A stretch of 64,000 nt of DNA. Origin: Symbiodinium sp. CCMP2592. Lineage: Eukaryota > Sar > Dinophyceae > Suessiales > Symbiodiniaceae. Position numbers and translations under genes: made by a program. Shown here in pieces: positions 18,363-28,441 of the stretch; the stretch's first letter is position 1, and each line of letters begins with the position of its first letter. The notes beneath the pieces are model-generated. The model was given only the letters and a program-made list of their open reading frames with translations. It was not told the DNA's origin and searched no databases. The stretch spans positions 1-64,000 of the forward strand of contig CAJNDT010000593.1 in the NCBI GenBank assembly GCA_905221615.1, given 5' to 3'.

Positions 18363-20018
18363 GACGTGGCCCATTCGTGGAAGGCCAACTACGAGTCGGC
18401 AGAGAAGAACCTGGACTTCGTCAGGGAGCACTTCGAAGCAGAAGTGCAGGAAGGCTTGATGGTCCGGATGGGGGAGGCCGAGTTTTGGGCCACATATGGA
18501 GAGGAGGCGGCGATCTCTGCCATCGCGGTGCTCACTGAAGAGGGCCCGCCGCTAAAACAGCGTATAGTACATGATGCATCGCATGACGTGTTGCTGAACC
18601 ACAGGATCCGCTGTCTTGACAAAGTGAGATCTCCCGGAGCCCGGGAGAAAAGATGCCTGCTGCGCCGCCTCAAGGAGAAGCGGATGGCTCCGATGGCGGT
18701 CACCGGCGACATTGCGAAGGCACACAGGAGATACCGGCACCGTCGGGACGAGTGGGGGTACTTGGGCTGCAAAGCTTCCTCCAGGGACTCCATCGTCTAC
18801 TTGAACTGCGTGGGCACATTCGGCCTTGCTTGCGCGGGCTATTGGTGGGCGAGACTCTCTGGGGGTTCGATCAGGCTCATCCATCACTTGACTGGAAGGC
18901 GAGCCCTGGAGATCCTTTTGTACGCCGACGACGTGGAGATGATCGGGGGCGACAAGGCGGGAAGAAGGGGCATTGTCCTCTCATACGCCCTCCTGGCTGC
19001 ATTGGGCTTCCCCTTCAAGTGGTCGAAGACAAAAGGAGGACTGACGGTCCAATGGGTGGGCTATGAGACATCCTACAGCTCTTTCCGGCTGGGAATCTCG
19101 TTGCAACGGGCGACCTGGCTCGCTGACTGGACTTTACGCATCTCTCGAGAGGGCAGCGTGACTTGGGATGATTTTGCATGCGGCCTGGGCAGACTGGGAT
19201 TTGGAGCGAACGCCCTCTCCTGGGAGAGACCGTTCCTCGGTCCTCTTTATTCCTGGTCGGCTGCCACGCGGGGGAGCAGAGGGCTTCTCAAGATCCCGGT
19301 CATGCTAAGGACAATCCTCCATTGGATGTCGGGGAGGTTCCGGGGAGAGGACCGGCTCCAGGAACCGCCTCCGGAGCGGCTACAAAAGGGGATGAACAAG
19401 TTCAGCTTCTATTCGGATGCCAAGGCCGAGGAGGACCGCGCATGGATCGGCGGCTACTTGTGGGACGGGGAATCGGCACTGCAGTGGTTCGCTCTGGAGG
19501 TCCTTGAATCCTGGGCACCGTGGGCCTACGTGAAGGGGGACCTGAAACGTACCATTGCGAGTCTGGAACTTTTGGGCACTCTCATCTGCGTCAAACTTTG
19601 GGGCGCCAAGATGAAGGGCAGCGGTGGCGGGTGCGGCCACATCACCGGTGGCACAGACAATCAGGGGAACTCTTATGCGGTATCCAAGCTGATGTCAACG
19701 CGGTATCCTCTGCCCTTGCTGCTGATGGAGCTCTCGGAGACTCTACGGGGGATGAACCTCTCTCTTGACTTGTCATGGGTTCCTAGGGAATCTAACGTGT
19801 GGGCGGACGATCTCACCAATCTTCGTTTCGATCGTTTTGATCCCTCAAAGAGGCTAGAGATTTTGGGCGACCAGATTGATTGGATCGTTCTGGGAGACCT
19901 CTTGAAGTCGGCAAATGGTTTTCATGGTGAGCTTGTTGCAGCGAAGGCTGCGGCGCACAACAAGAGGCAGCCGGTGGCGAAGGCCACCAGTCGGAAGAAG
20001 CCTCGCACGAGGTGGTGA
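18363..20018 (+). CDS. Pol, 3' part: reverse transcriptase and RNase H
   Basis: The continuation of the Pol frame from 3670, 551 codons. The reverse transcriptase shows the QRIVHDAS region, motif A TGDIAKAHRR, motif B VGTFGLACAGYWWARL and the catalytic YADD at 18921-18932. RNase H shows SDA (first Asp), SLELL (Glu), GGTDNQGN (Asp) and the closing SNVWADDLTN motif, so all acidic positions are present. The C-terminus is basic. This is the polymerase that copies element RNA to DNA. The type fits DIRS-like RT-RNase H. No integrase or tyrosine recombinase follows before the 3' repeats. Confidence 0.9.
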   Translation, partial: DVAHSWKANYESAEKNLDFVREHFEAEVQEGLMVRMGEAEFWATYGEEAAISAIAVLTEEGPPLKQRIVHDASHDVLLNHRIRCLDKVRSPGAREKRCLLRRLKEKRMAPMAVTGDIAKAHRRYRHRRDEWGYLGCKASSRDSIVYLNCVGTFGLACAGYWWARLSGGSIRLIHHLTGRRALEILLYADDVEMIGGDKAGRRGIVLSYALLAALGFPFKWSKTKGGLTVQWVGYETSYSSFRLGISLQRATWLADWTLRISREGSVTWDDFACGLGRLGFGANALSWERPFLGPLYSWSAATRGSRGLLKIPVMLRTILHWMSGRFRGEDRLQEPPPERLQKGMNKFSFYSDAKAEEDRAWIGGYLWDGESALQWFALEVLESWAPWAYVKGDLKRTIASLELLGTLICVKLWGAKMKGSGGGCGHITGGTDNQGNSYAVSKLMSTRYPLPLLLMELSETLRGMNLSLDLSWVPRESNVWADDLTNLRFDRFDPSKRLEILGDQIDWIVLGDLLKSANGFHGELVAAKAAAHNKRQPVAKATSRKKPRTRW

Positions 20019-20051
20019 CTCTTCGGTACCATTCGGCTACGGCGATGCTCG

Positions 20052-20376
20052 GGTGCTGGGCACATCTTGATTCTTGGGAAGACCGTCTTTCGCTTAAAGC
20101 GCTACGGTCATGATGTGCTCTCCGCCGAATGGGAACTCCGATCCATCCTTCGGGAAAAATGAGAGATGTCCGCTTCTGCATGTCAACAGTCCTGCATTCC
20201 ACATGTCAAGCGTTTCGAGCTTCCGATGATTCATTTCTATACGAAGATATTGGATTCCGGATTTTACATATCCTGATTTTCCGCTTTTGCTTTTGGAAGC
20301 TTTTGCTCCTGCCACAGTACCAACAGGTGGTGTCCAGGGGGTGGCTGGTGGGCTGTGGGTTTGACTCGCACGCACG
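20052..20376 (+). repeat. 3' direct repeat, first copy (B1-like)
   Basis: 325 bases nearly identical to 20619-20944, with only a few indels or substitutions. It starts 33 bases after the Pol stop. Confidence 0.93.
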
Positions 20377-20618
20377 CGTTCGCGACTTGTTGCGTCAGTG
20401 TGTGTGCCCTTCAAACCCACGTGCTTTCGGTACACTTTGTGTACCGTCGTGTCTGGGAAAAGAAAACAAGGTTTCTTTATCCCAAAAAGTTTTTGAACTG
20501 ATTTATTTTACTTGGAAGTCTTTGACTTTGTGAGCTGTGCAACATGAGAATCATGTCGTGACGTTTGTAGCCACAAGGGTCAAGTGGTGAGTTCTGAAGC
20601 TCCCACCCTCCCAACCCT
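20377..20618 (+). repeat. Spacer between 3' repeats (A2-like)
   Basis: 242 bases between the two copies. In a split-repeat element this would match the left end of the element, which is not in the window, so the label is inferred. Confidence 0.45.
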
Positions 20619-20944
20619 GGTGCTGGGCACATCTTGATTCTTGGGAAGACCGTCTTTCGCTTAAAGCGCTACGGTCATGATGTGCTCTCCGCCGAATGGG
20701 AACTCCGATCCATCCTTCGGGAAAAAAATGAGAGATGTCCGCTTCTGCATGTCAACAGTCCTGCATTGCACATGTCAAGCGTTTCGAGTTCCGATGATTC
20801 ATTTCTATACGAAGATATTGGATTCCGGATTTTACATATCCTGATTTTCCGCTTTTGCTTTTGGAAGCTTTTGCTCCTGCCACAGTACCAACAGGTGGTG
20901 TCCAGGGGGTGGCTGGTGGGCTGTGGGTTTGACTCGCACGCACG
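20619..20944 (+). repeat. 3' direct repeat, second copy (B2-like)
   Basis: 326 bases matching 20052-20376. It ends six bases before the ATG of the next protein. Confidence 0.93.
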
Positions 20945-20949
20945 ACAAG

Positions 20950-21789
20950 ATGTCGCAGAATGCTTTGCCAGACGGCTTCAGCCTCCAGTCCTTCACGGAA
21001 GTCGAGGTTGGGAAGCTGCCCAGCATGTCTGGGCCTTGGGTGCTGAGAGGTGCCGCTGCTGTGGCTGTGGACAAGTGGTCTACGAATGCCATCGTTACCA
21101 AGACAACGCAAGCCTACGCAGTGAAGTATAAGGCCTTCCCCGACTACCTCAACCGTGGCAGAGTCTCGGCTGCTTTCGAGGCCAAGCATGGGCACGAGAA
21201 CACGGTCGACATGTTCTCCGGCATGGTCCCCCACGTGAAGAACATGGAAGCCTTCCCTGCGAGCCAAACCTTTCAGAACACAACCTGGCTCGCAGGATAC
21301 TCCCCCGAGATGCGGTTCGTTGGTTTGCAAGCCAATGGCGCTTTGACATTGAAAACCATGGCAATGGGTCAGGTCCTACATGTGTGTCTCTCCTGCACGG
21401 ATGCGGTCAAGGGGCTCATGGAGCTTGGCATCCTGAAACCTGATTCAAAGTTTGCCGATGTCGATGGCTTTTGCAGCCTGCTGGAGGACTTGGACATGGA
21501 TGCCTTCGTGAAGATGCATAAGGCCGGCGTCAAGCTGTACATGCACAAGGCCATCCCCGGAGAGGTCATCGGCATTCCAATGGGATGGTTTTGCTTCGAG
21601 CTTGCTGTTGACGGTGCCGTGCTTGTTGCTGCCCGTCAAGGCTTCTTCATTGTCGACACGTCGGAGGAGGACCTGCAGCAGTACAAGTCCATGCGAGACA
21701 TCTTGATCATGTGTGGCAAGGCCGGCGACAAGTACAACCAGATCATTGACATGCTTTCTCAGAATGGAGGTGACGGCAACGGTCAGTGA
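20950..21789 (+). CDS. 279-residue protein of unknown function
   Basis: A clean open frame. The ATG at 20950 (MSQNALPDGFSLQSFT) is preferred over the upstream in-frame ATG at 20923 because the latter lies inside the 326-bp repeat. The sequence is balanced and looks folded. Near residues 190-215 it has a KAIPGEVIGIPMGWFCFE segment that resembles the PGdxxxxPxGw turn of cupin/JmjC-like barrels, but no HxD metal motif is visible before it. I recall similar multi-copy proteins in dinoflagellates but know no function. The intact frame next to decayed elements suggests it is recent or under selection. It precedes a methyltransferase fragment on the same strand. Confidence 0.75.
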   Translation: MSQNALPDGFSLQSFTEVEVGKLPSMSGPWVLRGAAAVAVDKWSTNAIVTKTTQAYAVKYKAFPDYLNRGRVSAAFEAKHGHENTVDMFSGMVPHVKNMEAFPASQTFQNTTWLAGYSPEMRFVGLQANGALTLKTMAMGQVLHVCLSCTDAVKGLMELGILKPDSKFADVDGFCSLLEDLDMDAFVKMHKAGVKLYMHKAIPGEVIGIPMGWFCFELAVDGAVLVAARQGFFIVDTSEEDLQQYKSMRDILIMCGKAGDKYNQIIDMLSQNGGDGNGQ

Positions 21790-22611
21790 ACGTGAAGGTT
21801 GACGTGATTGCCGGGGCCGGTGGCGCTGGTGGCCTAGGGCTGGCAATCTGAGTCCTGATGGCATCGTGAATCACGGGTGATGATGCCATATTTTCCTAGG
21901 GATGCGATTTGGCAACCAGCAGCTTGAGTGCAGTACAGGTGTTGCGTTGAGTGTATGTTGTACGTAACAGGCATGAAGTGACAGTCCGAGCGTTGGCCGA
22001 CTGTTACATGAGTGTAGTATAGATTGACAAGTTTGTATGTTTATCTGGTTGATTGAAGCAATGCTTGGTGCAGGGCATGTAGATCAGTCACATGTGAGCT
22101 CTTGTCACACCAATAGACATCACCTGCCAGCACTCGTGCGTTCTGAGTGTGGGCTTGCTGCTCGCAGTCTGAACTGTGCCAAAATCAAGATTTGGCTTGG
22201 GATTCTCAAAGCCTGCACAGCTGCACGGGCGAACCTGTGTGGCGGTGCTGTGCGGGCGGCTTTCAAGAGCGACGTTTTGTGGCTGAAGTGCTACATTCAG
22301 TGCTGAACAAACAAGTCATTGTTCATTGGGGCTCTCAGTCAATGCAAGGCTCAGTGTGCCCGTGCCCAGTGTGCCAGTGAGTCACTGAGTCCATCGAGTG
22401 CAAGAGAGAGTCAGGGAGAGCCAGGGCCAGTCAGGGCCGCAGGGCCCCAGGTCCCAGGGCGAGGGTGAGAGTGAGAGTGCAGGTGAGGGCCGGTGAGGGT
22501 GACAGCGAGGGACTTTGCGACATGCGGGAGTTGAAACCTTGTGACGTGTGAGTAGTGCTAGTGATGCGACATGCGACGGTCTGTGTGTGAGAGAGAGAGT
22601 GAGACATAGAG
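21790..22611. other. Intergenic, no gene seen
   Basis: Short GTGAG/CAGTG-rich sequence leading into the GA run. It may be 3' untranslated sequence of the 279-residue gene. Confidence 0.4.
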
Positions 22612-22711
<100 letters not shown>

Positions 22712-22789
22712 TGCGAAAGTGTGAGTGACAGTGACAATGAAAGCAGAGTGAGAGCGAACTCACACACTTTGTAATCTTTGTAGATTCAG

Positions 22790-23764
22790 CATTGGATTGG
22801 GATGTGTTGCCTGGGGCAGGACCTGGGCTTTCCGTGCAACAGACCTCGGCTATATGTGCTTGGCATCGCGAAAGACAAAATGGTTTGGATCCCACCGCCA
22901 AACGGAGGTGACGAAGCTCAGCGATTCTTCGGCATGTTTGGAGCCGAGACCACCTCCTACGGCGACTGCTATATGACGGATTCGTGGTCGTCTAGGCGCT
23001 CCCAGCTATCAGACCGCATGAGGTTGCGTCAGCTTCACTTGGGTGCAGGAGCACTGCTGCAGGAACCGGCAGACAGGGCGGAACGATTCCAGTGCTTGTG
23101 CAATGCAGCCAACCCGAGCAACACCGCTGCTGCAAGGGCATATGAGCAGATCCGCCAGGAACGCCCGTGCACGGAGATGGACTTGCCCTTCTTTTGTGAT
23201 TGGGAGCAGAACCCGGCCGCTGGAAAATGCACTCCGTCGCCCTTCGTGCCTTGCTTGTTGACGCATGGCAACCTGGTGGAGCACACATCCGCCCGAGCTT
23301 TGACTGATGCTGAGCTCCTCAATGTACATGGTTGGGGAACTCTCAGGAACGACCGCTACAGCTCCGACATCATGCAGGTCGTCGCCTCACTATCCTCTTC
23401 GTCGGCAACGATTTCGAGAACTATGAAGACATTTGTGGGCAAGTCGATGCACATTCCGAGTGCGCTTGCTGTCCTACTGTATGGCTTCACAAACATGTTG
23501 CGGCTGAGTGACGTGAACTCCAGAGCATGGCTGATCGCCCGCCGATCTGCCTCGTGGAGCAATGAGATCGGGGCCGCTTCTCCAGGCCGGCGTGCTGCTG
23601 CTGCTGCTTTGTGTGATGCTTCGGCTGAGTCTTCGATGGCGGCCAGCCCAAAGAGAAAGAGCAAAGGCAAAGGCCGTGGAAGAAAGCGGCAGGCAGAGGA
23701 CATGGCTGATGATGCGGCCGACGATGTTGCATTTCGAAGAGCTGCGAGTACGATTTTCGACTGA
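22790..23764 (+). pseudogene. Cytosine-C5 DNA methyltransferase, C-terminal half only
   Basis: The reading is open from a possible splice acceptor (ATTCAG ending at 22790). It opens SALDWMCC, then DLGFPCNRPRLYVLG, which is the QxRxR-type motif VIII of Dcm/DNMT enzymes. RALTDAELLNVHGW fits the E-x3-hGf region of motif IX, and MHIPSALAVLLYG fits motif X. The C-terminal tail is Ala-rich, then basic (KRKSKGKGRGRKRQ). Motifs I-VI, including the catalytic PCQ, are absent and the upstream DNA is a GA microsatellite. It is therefore a truncated copy or a last exon of a gene whose other exons are not here. It is different from the methyltransferase-like domain in the two Pol frames. Confidence 0.7.
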
Positions 23765-24588
23765 TGGGTAAAGCGGTAAATCTTGCGGCCGTGCTTTTTC
23801 CAGCTCGAGGCATTCCAACAGCGGCAGTGTGGCAGTTTGTACAGCAAATCCCATGGGGAACAGACTCAGTGGCTGTTGATGAGTGTGCGAAACATCCATT
23901 CCGAGCAAGCTTTATGTGAGGTTCGTCAGTTCGTGCAGCCAGGTAGTGTCAGCTCAGCAGAGCATCCAGGTTTCTTTCAAATCATTTCGTTTCCGTCGCG
24001 TTCGGCTTTCTAATTTCTCTCCTGGTATGGGGTATCCAGACCTCAGTTTTCCCAATGTCATCTCCCCCGAAAGCTTCCTTCTTTTTTTCTCCTCGTGCAC
24101 CCCTTTTCACCCTTCGTTGGTCGTGAGCTGCGGCTCGGGAAGGAGGTGGTGGGTTGTTTTGTTTTGGGTGCCCTTCGTGCGAAAACGTGCTCTCGTGCTT
24201 CGTTTCTCTCACTTCTCGCCCCCCAATTTTGAACACACAAACACTCAACACATACGAGTGTTGACTCTGACTAGCGGGCACAGAGGTTGCAGTGCAGCTT
24301 CTGCCGCACGTTCAGGCCCTCATGAGCATTACCCCCCCCAACATTCCCTAAACCCGACCCTAAACCTTAAACCCTACCTTCAGCCCGAGCCCGAAACCCT
24401 AAAATCCCCCCAAGGCTCAAACTGAGGCTCAGATACCGGCCCAAACCTTCAAACTAACCATATATTGGGCTGTCAAGTGGGGTGTCGCCAGCAGACCTGG
24501 GGAGTCACAGCAACAACGCGGAAAGCGTTAACTTACTAGACGGACAGGCGGGAGGCACTTCCGCTCCCAGTCTTTCTCTTGGGTATCT
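23765..24588. other. Non-coding, with telomere-like stretch
   Basis: No gene seen. CCCTAAACCC-type degenerate units lie at 24346-24411. Confidence 0.5.
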
Positions 24589-25608
24589 TTGAAAGGTATC
24601 CTGTTGGAGCTTGGCTCGGTCTCTGATAGACTTTTCGTTGGTGCCCTGCTGCTATGTTGCTGGGTCAGCCTTCGGCTCAGTGACGCTCAGCATATACGTT
24701 GGGGGGCCATTCAATCGGGTAGCTGGTGCTTGCGAGGTGTTTCCTACCGTACAAAGGTTAGCCACCGTGGGGTTCCTTTCGGTTTAGTGAATCAAGGGAT
24801 CAATGGTTTCAAGAGAGCCTACACATCTACCTGGGTTTGCAAATACCTTCAATTGCTTGGGGAGACTTGGGATGCAGTCTGTGCGGCATTCGAGGATGTT
24901 GAACCTGATTGTTTGTTTTTCGAACATTCAGCTTCGGAATTCCGTCCACTGTCATACGGAGAAGTGCTGACAAAGCTACGGGCAGTCTTGTGCAGCTTTG
25001 GCGTGGAGCCTCATCTTGCGCAGCAATTCACTGTGCACTCCTTGAAAACCTCCCTTTTAGCAATGATAGCCCAACGGGGCTATAGGACGAGTCGCCGAGA
25101 GGCTCAAGGTCACCACCAATCGAATGCTAAGAGTGCGCGGCTTTATTCACGTGATGATATCTGGGCAGCCCTCGAAGCCCAACAAGCTTTGCTTCGCTCC
25201 TTCCGAGAGGGTTGGATTCCAGCAACAGCTCAAGCGCGTGGTGGGCAACATCCAGTTCCACAGCGCCCTTTCGAACATCCTGTTGTGCAGTGCAGTCCGG
25301 GCATGGTTCATCCACATTTTCCGATGCTTGATGTGCAATCGCCAGCTCCGGTAGCTTCATCTTCTCAGGAGGCAATTACTGTCTCCCCTGCTTCAGGTGC
25401 ACCTTTGGAGCCACCTGGAGCCGAGGATTCTTCTACCAGCTGTTGCAGTGCAACGGAGGCCAATCTGCGCGGGCCTTCTGCCGCGAAGTATGATCCAGCT
25501 GATTGTGAGGAGTTCGTCTTCCTCCGGTCGCAATCGGGGGTGGTTCATGTTGCCATGCCTCATGAAGGTGAGGGCGGTTGGCGTGACATCCACGCAGCTT
25601 CGTCCTAA
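24589..25608 (+). pseudogene. Tyrosine recombinase, C-terminal catalytic part
   Basis: Residue numbers are from the codon at 24589, probably not the true start. Arg29 lies in SLRLSDAQHIRW, Lys56 in YRTK, His150/Lys153 in VHSLKTS, His175-His176 in GHH, and Tyr186 in ARLYSRDD. This is the R-K-HxxR-H-Y series of tyrosine recombinases with Lys in place of the second Arg. The tail is Pro/Ser-rich. A frameshift near 25600 separates a Cys-containing end (CGTLAKK...FCMHPGC, to 25711) that probably belonged to it. The enzyme would integrate a circular DNA of a DIRS/Ngaro-type element. It stands before the Gag of element 2, so it is more likely the 3' remnant of a separate element than part of element 2. 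Confidence 0.75.
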
Positions 25609-25711
25609 GTGCGGTACCTTGGCCAAGAAGTTTGAGGTGCTATATTCGCTCCCAGACAAGGTGCGATTTTGCATGCATCCTGGGTGTGCAAGACTGCTGG
25701 CGGCAGTTTAG

Positions 25712-26281
25712 TGCGTGTGCATTTTGCCGCGCCTTTCGATCATGATTGGGAAATGCAACGTTTGGGTGTGGTGTGCACCTGTCTTGTGCCTTTGGGCACA
25801 CGGAATGCCTTGGATGGCAGCCTCGGGGCTTATGCGCCGGTTTTGGGCAAACGAGTGGTGTGCTCGTCTTTTTTGCGTGCCTGGAAGTGCACGGGTGATT
25901 CTGCTAGCTCGTCGCTAGCTTGGTGTGCAAACGGCGCACGCAATCCGGTAGAAAACAATGCTTCGCATGTATTCGTCAGTTTTCTCTCTCTGAGGTGGCG
26001 GTGGTTGCATGCGGTCATGCTCTCTGACAAGTCGGTAGTGAACTTGCGAGGGGCAACGATTCATGGGCAGTGCAGCTTTTATTTTGTTTCAGGTGACACG
26101 AGTGGCTCGAAATGCTTGTTCATGTTTGCGGTTTTCTCACGCAGGCTGCATTCACCTTCATGTGTATGTTCGTAGTTGTCAAAGACTCTCTCTCTGGAAC
26201 GCTGCAGGGTAGGTACATGCTACTTGTCATGGGCTCTCTTTTCTTGAAATAGGTGCGTTCTAGCATTTCTTTCTCGCGATC
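25712..26281. other. Non-coding, presumed 5' region of retroelement 2
   Basis: GTGTGCA-rich sequence without a convincing gene. I looked for the 298-bp spacer of element 2 here and did not see it. Confidence 0.4.
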
Positions 26282-27532
26282 ATGGTTTCCCTTGAGGATG
26301 CAACCGACAGGCAGTCGGGCAATCAGAGCATGGATGCCTTGCTCGAAAAATCAGGCATACCTGAAGTCATTTGGTCGGAAATCCAGATTTTCAAGCCGGA
26401 GGAGTTCGGAGCTTTGTCGCAGGCTGATCTTCAGTCCTTCATTGATGGGCTGGTTTTCCCATCGGAGCCATCTGATATCCTGATTAAGGCAAGGTTGCGC
26501 TTATTGTGGAAGCGCTGCAACTCTAATGAGTCGGAGCATGGGGCTGCAGTATTGCATTCGTCCGCAATGGAGCCGCTTAAGCCACTTTCTTTGAGCGAGC
26601 CGTCCACTTGGACAGATGCGTTCCCTAAAAAGCTCAGTTCGGCTGCTGTCAGGACCATGATGAAACGCTTTAGTGAGAAGTACCCTTCGGAACCATTGGG
26701 CAGTGACGTCACGCCGAGTCCAAGGTTGCTGTCCTTGGTTCATGCCCAAATCCAGGAGCATCGCTGGCGCTGGATCCCGTGGAAGCTCAGGCTATCCGAG
26801 GACCAGCATGAGTCCAAGTCCATGGAACGATCTCTCAAGGCGCCTAGGCTGGAGAGCGTTCTTTGGGAGGAAATACCCAGTCGCGATTTGCCAGCCCAGA
26901 ACATGGGCAAAGCACAGATGATGGAGAGTCTCCATTTGCAGGCGGTTGCAAATGCCCTGGCAGAAGGGGCGCACTTGTATACGCTTCGGGAGCTCAATCG
27001 GCGTTTCATCACTAAGTGCTTTGAGCAGTATCCTAAGGAGACGAACTTGCGTCCGCCCAATAGAATTGAGGCTGAGCTAGCAGAGCAAAAGCTGTGGCAG
27101 CAGATTGCATCTCTGTACAACGACGAGGAGTGGTCTCTGGATGAATCCATCAGGGAGATTGCCATTGCTCGCAATGAGGTTCAAGTGCTCCTTATGCCGC
27201 GTGCTGTGCCAGCCAAGTCACAGTTCCAGGATCGTCAGCGCAAGGGCAACGGCAAAGGCAAGTTGGGCAATGCTGGCAAAGGTGATAAAGGCTCTCTGAA
27301 AGGTTCTGAGGGCAAGGGTGCTCACGGACAGACATTTCAAGTGCAGGGCCATCGTGTCGGAACTTCTTGGCAGTCAGGCAAGACCCGTCGTCTGCTGTGT
27401 CAGGACTTCCAACTGGGCAAGTGTACGCGAAGCAACTGTCGCTTTGAGCATGTGTGTGGTGTGATCATGCCAGGTGGCCGCATGTGTCTCGGTGATCATG
27501 CACCGGCCGATCACAAGCGCACCCCGCATTGA
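26282..27532 (+). CDS. Gag-like protein of element 2
   Basis: 416 residues, same general plan as the Gag at 260: helical N-terminus, a basic Gly/Lys tract (about 325-360), then a zinc motif CQDFQLGKCTRSNCRFEH (C-x7-C-x4-C-x3-H). The second, knuckle-type motif is not kept: Cys and His follow (VCGVIMPGGRMC, HAPADH) but the spacing is different. The ATG at 26282 opens the frame. It ends at UGA 27530-27532 and the same frame stays open to 27895. The Gag frame is intact although Pol is not. Confidence 0.75.
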   Translation: MVSLEDATDRQSGNQSMDALLEKSGIPEVIWSEIQIFKPEEFGALSQADLQSFIDGLVFPSEPSDILIKARLRLLWKRCNSNESEHGAAVLHSSAMEPLKPLSLSEPSTWTDAFPKKLSSAAVRTMMKRFSEKYPSEPLGSDVTPSPRLLSLVHAQIQEHRWRWIPWKLRLSEDQHESKSMERSLKAPRLESVLWEEIPSRDLPAQNMGKAQMMESLHLQAVANALAEGAHLYTLRELNRRFITKCFEQYPKETNLRPPNRIEAELAEQKLWQQIASLYNDEEWSLDESIREIAIARNEVQVLLMPRAVPAKSQFQDRQRKGNGKGKLGNAGKGDKGSLKGSEGKGAHGQTFQVQGHRVGTSWQSGKTRRLLCQDFQLGKCTRSNCRFEHVCGVIMPGGRMCLGDHAPADHKRTPH

Positions 27533-28340
27533 GGGGACGGGTGCATGCCTTCGCATGAACTCATGGGTGCTGAGCATGCGGCCGACGATCGCCCTCTGGT
27601 TCCAAGTGCGGAGGTGTGTGAACCCCGGGTTGCATGTTTTTCTTCGTTACTGGCTCAGCCTCGGGAGTGCGGTGATGCTACACCGGATTCCATGTTTTCC
27701 TGCCACTCTCCAGTTGACATTAAGTTGCCTCAACAGGATGGTCCCATTTTGCATCCGTCCGCGCCAGCAGCGCGTGGACCTGCCTGCAATGCGAGTGCTA
27801 CTGAGGCAGCGTCGTCCGCTCCTGGTGCTACTTCGCATGATCACGCAGCGCCTAGGGCTGCTACAATTTTTGATCAACTTCTGCAGATACTTTAGCAAGC
27901 AGCCTGGCCAGCGGATAGTGCGTGTCGTCAGGTGGCTCAGCGGAGTGCTGCTGATTTTTCGGGCTACTGGAATTTTGGGGTTCGTGCCTCAGCCCCGCAC
28001 GCTTTTACTAATATCACGCAACAGCTGCCTACGGTTGTGTCCGCTTTGAATCACCTCTGTCGCCAGCTCTGGCCGGCGGGACGTTGGAACTCTATGGCTC
28101 TATGGCTATCAACTGCAACCATGCTCTTGATATGCACATGGATAAAAATGCTGCCGGCAGCCTTAATTACACACTCAGCTTGGGTGAGTTCTCTGGCGGG
28201 GCTTTGTGGATTGAGGACGAACAGGGCGACCTTGCACAGCAAGTGCCGGGTACGCATTCGTGGCTAGCTGGCCGCGCTGTGTCTACTTTTTGTAACCCTT
28301 TGGCTTTTGATGGTTTGCTGAGACATAAGACCGCTGGTCA
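27533..28340 (+). pseudogene. Pol of element 2: dioxygenase-like domain, broken
   Basis: After the Gag UGA the same frame continues, meets a UAG at 27893-27895, and goes on through GYWNFGVRASAPHAFTN to about 28095. There an 8-base tandem duplication (CTCTATGG twice) shifts the frame. The sense resumes as SMAINCNHALDMHMDKN with HxD (His, Asp), GGALW exactly 20 residues after the His, and a distal RHKT 63 residues after it. In element 1 the spacings are 21 and 60. Another shift follows near 28335, after which DRWSITCYS carries the domain end. The Fe(II)/2-oxoglutarate dioxygenase assignment is by pattern; the substrate is unknown. Confidence 0.65.
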
Positions 28341-28441
28341 ATCACATGCTACTCCTTGTCGGGGGCTGCTACCTCGGAGCTTACACAGCTTGGTTTTCCA
28401 TGCGAGGTACCACCAGCCGTCTGTCATGCGCCGTCTACTGA

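Larger units (their letters stand above)
260..20944 (+). mobile_element. Retroelement 1, DIRS/Ngaro-like, interrupted by a DNA transposon
   Basis: The parts run in one direction: Gag-like frame, in-frame UGA, Pol frame with methyltransferase-like, dioxygenase-like, reverse transcriptase and RNase H domains, then two 325-bp direct repeats. The YADD-type polymerase, the RNase H ending in an Asn-x2-Trp-Ala-Asp motif and the B-A-B repeat layout at the 3' end suggest the tyrosine-recombinase retroelement order (DIRS/Ngaro). No tyrosine recombinase, integrase or protease was found in this copy, so the class is an inference. The frame is open apart from the Gag UGA and the 14.7-kb insertion, which suggests it was young when it was interrupted. 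Confidence 0.7.

Noticed and set aside
20052..20944. LTR pair of a short LTR element
   Set aside because: Only 242 bases lie between, without primer-binding site or polypurine tract, and the position after Pol fits split repeats better.
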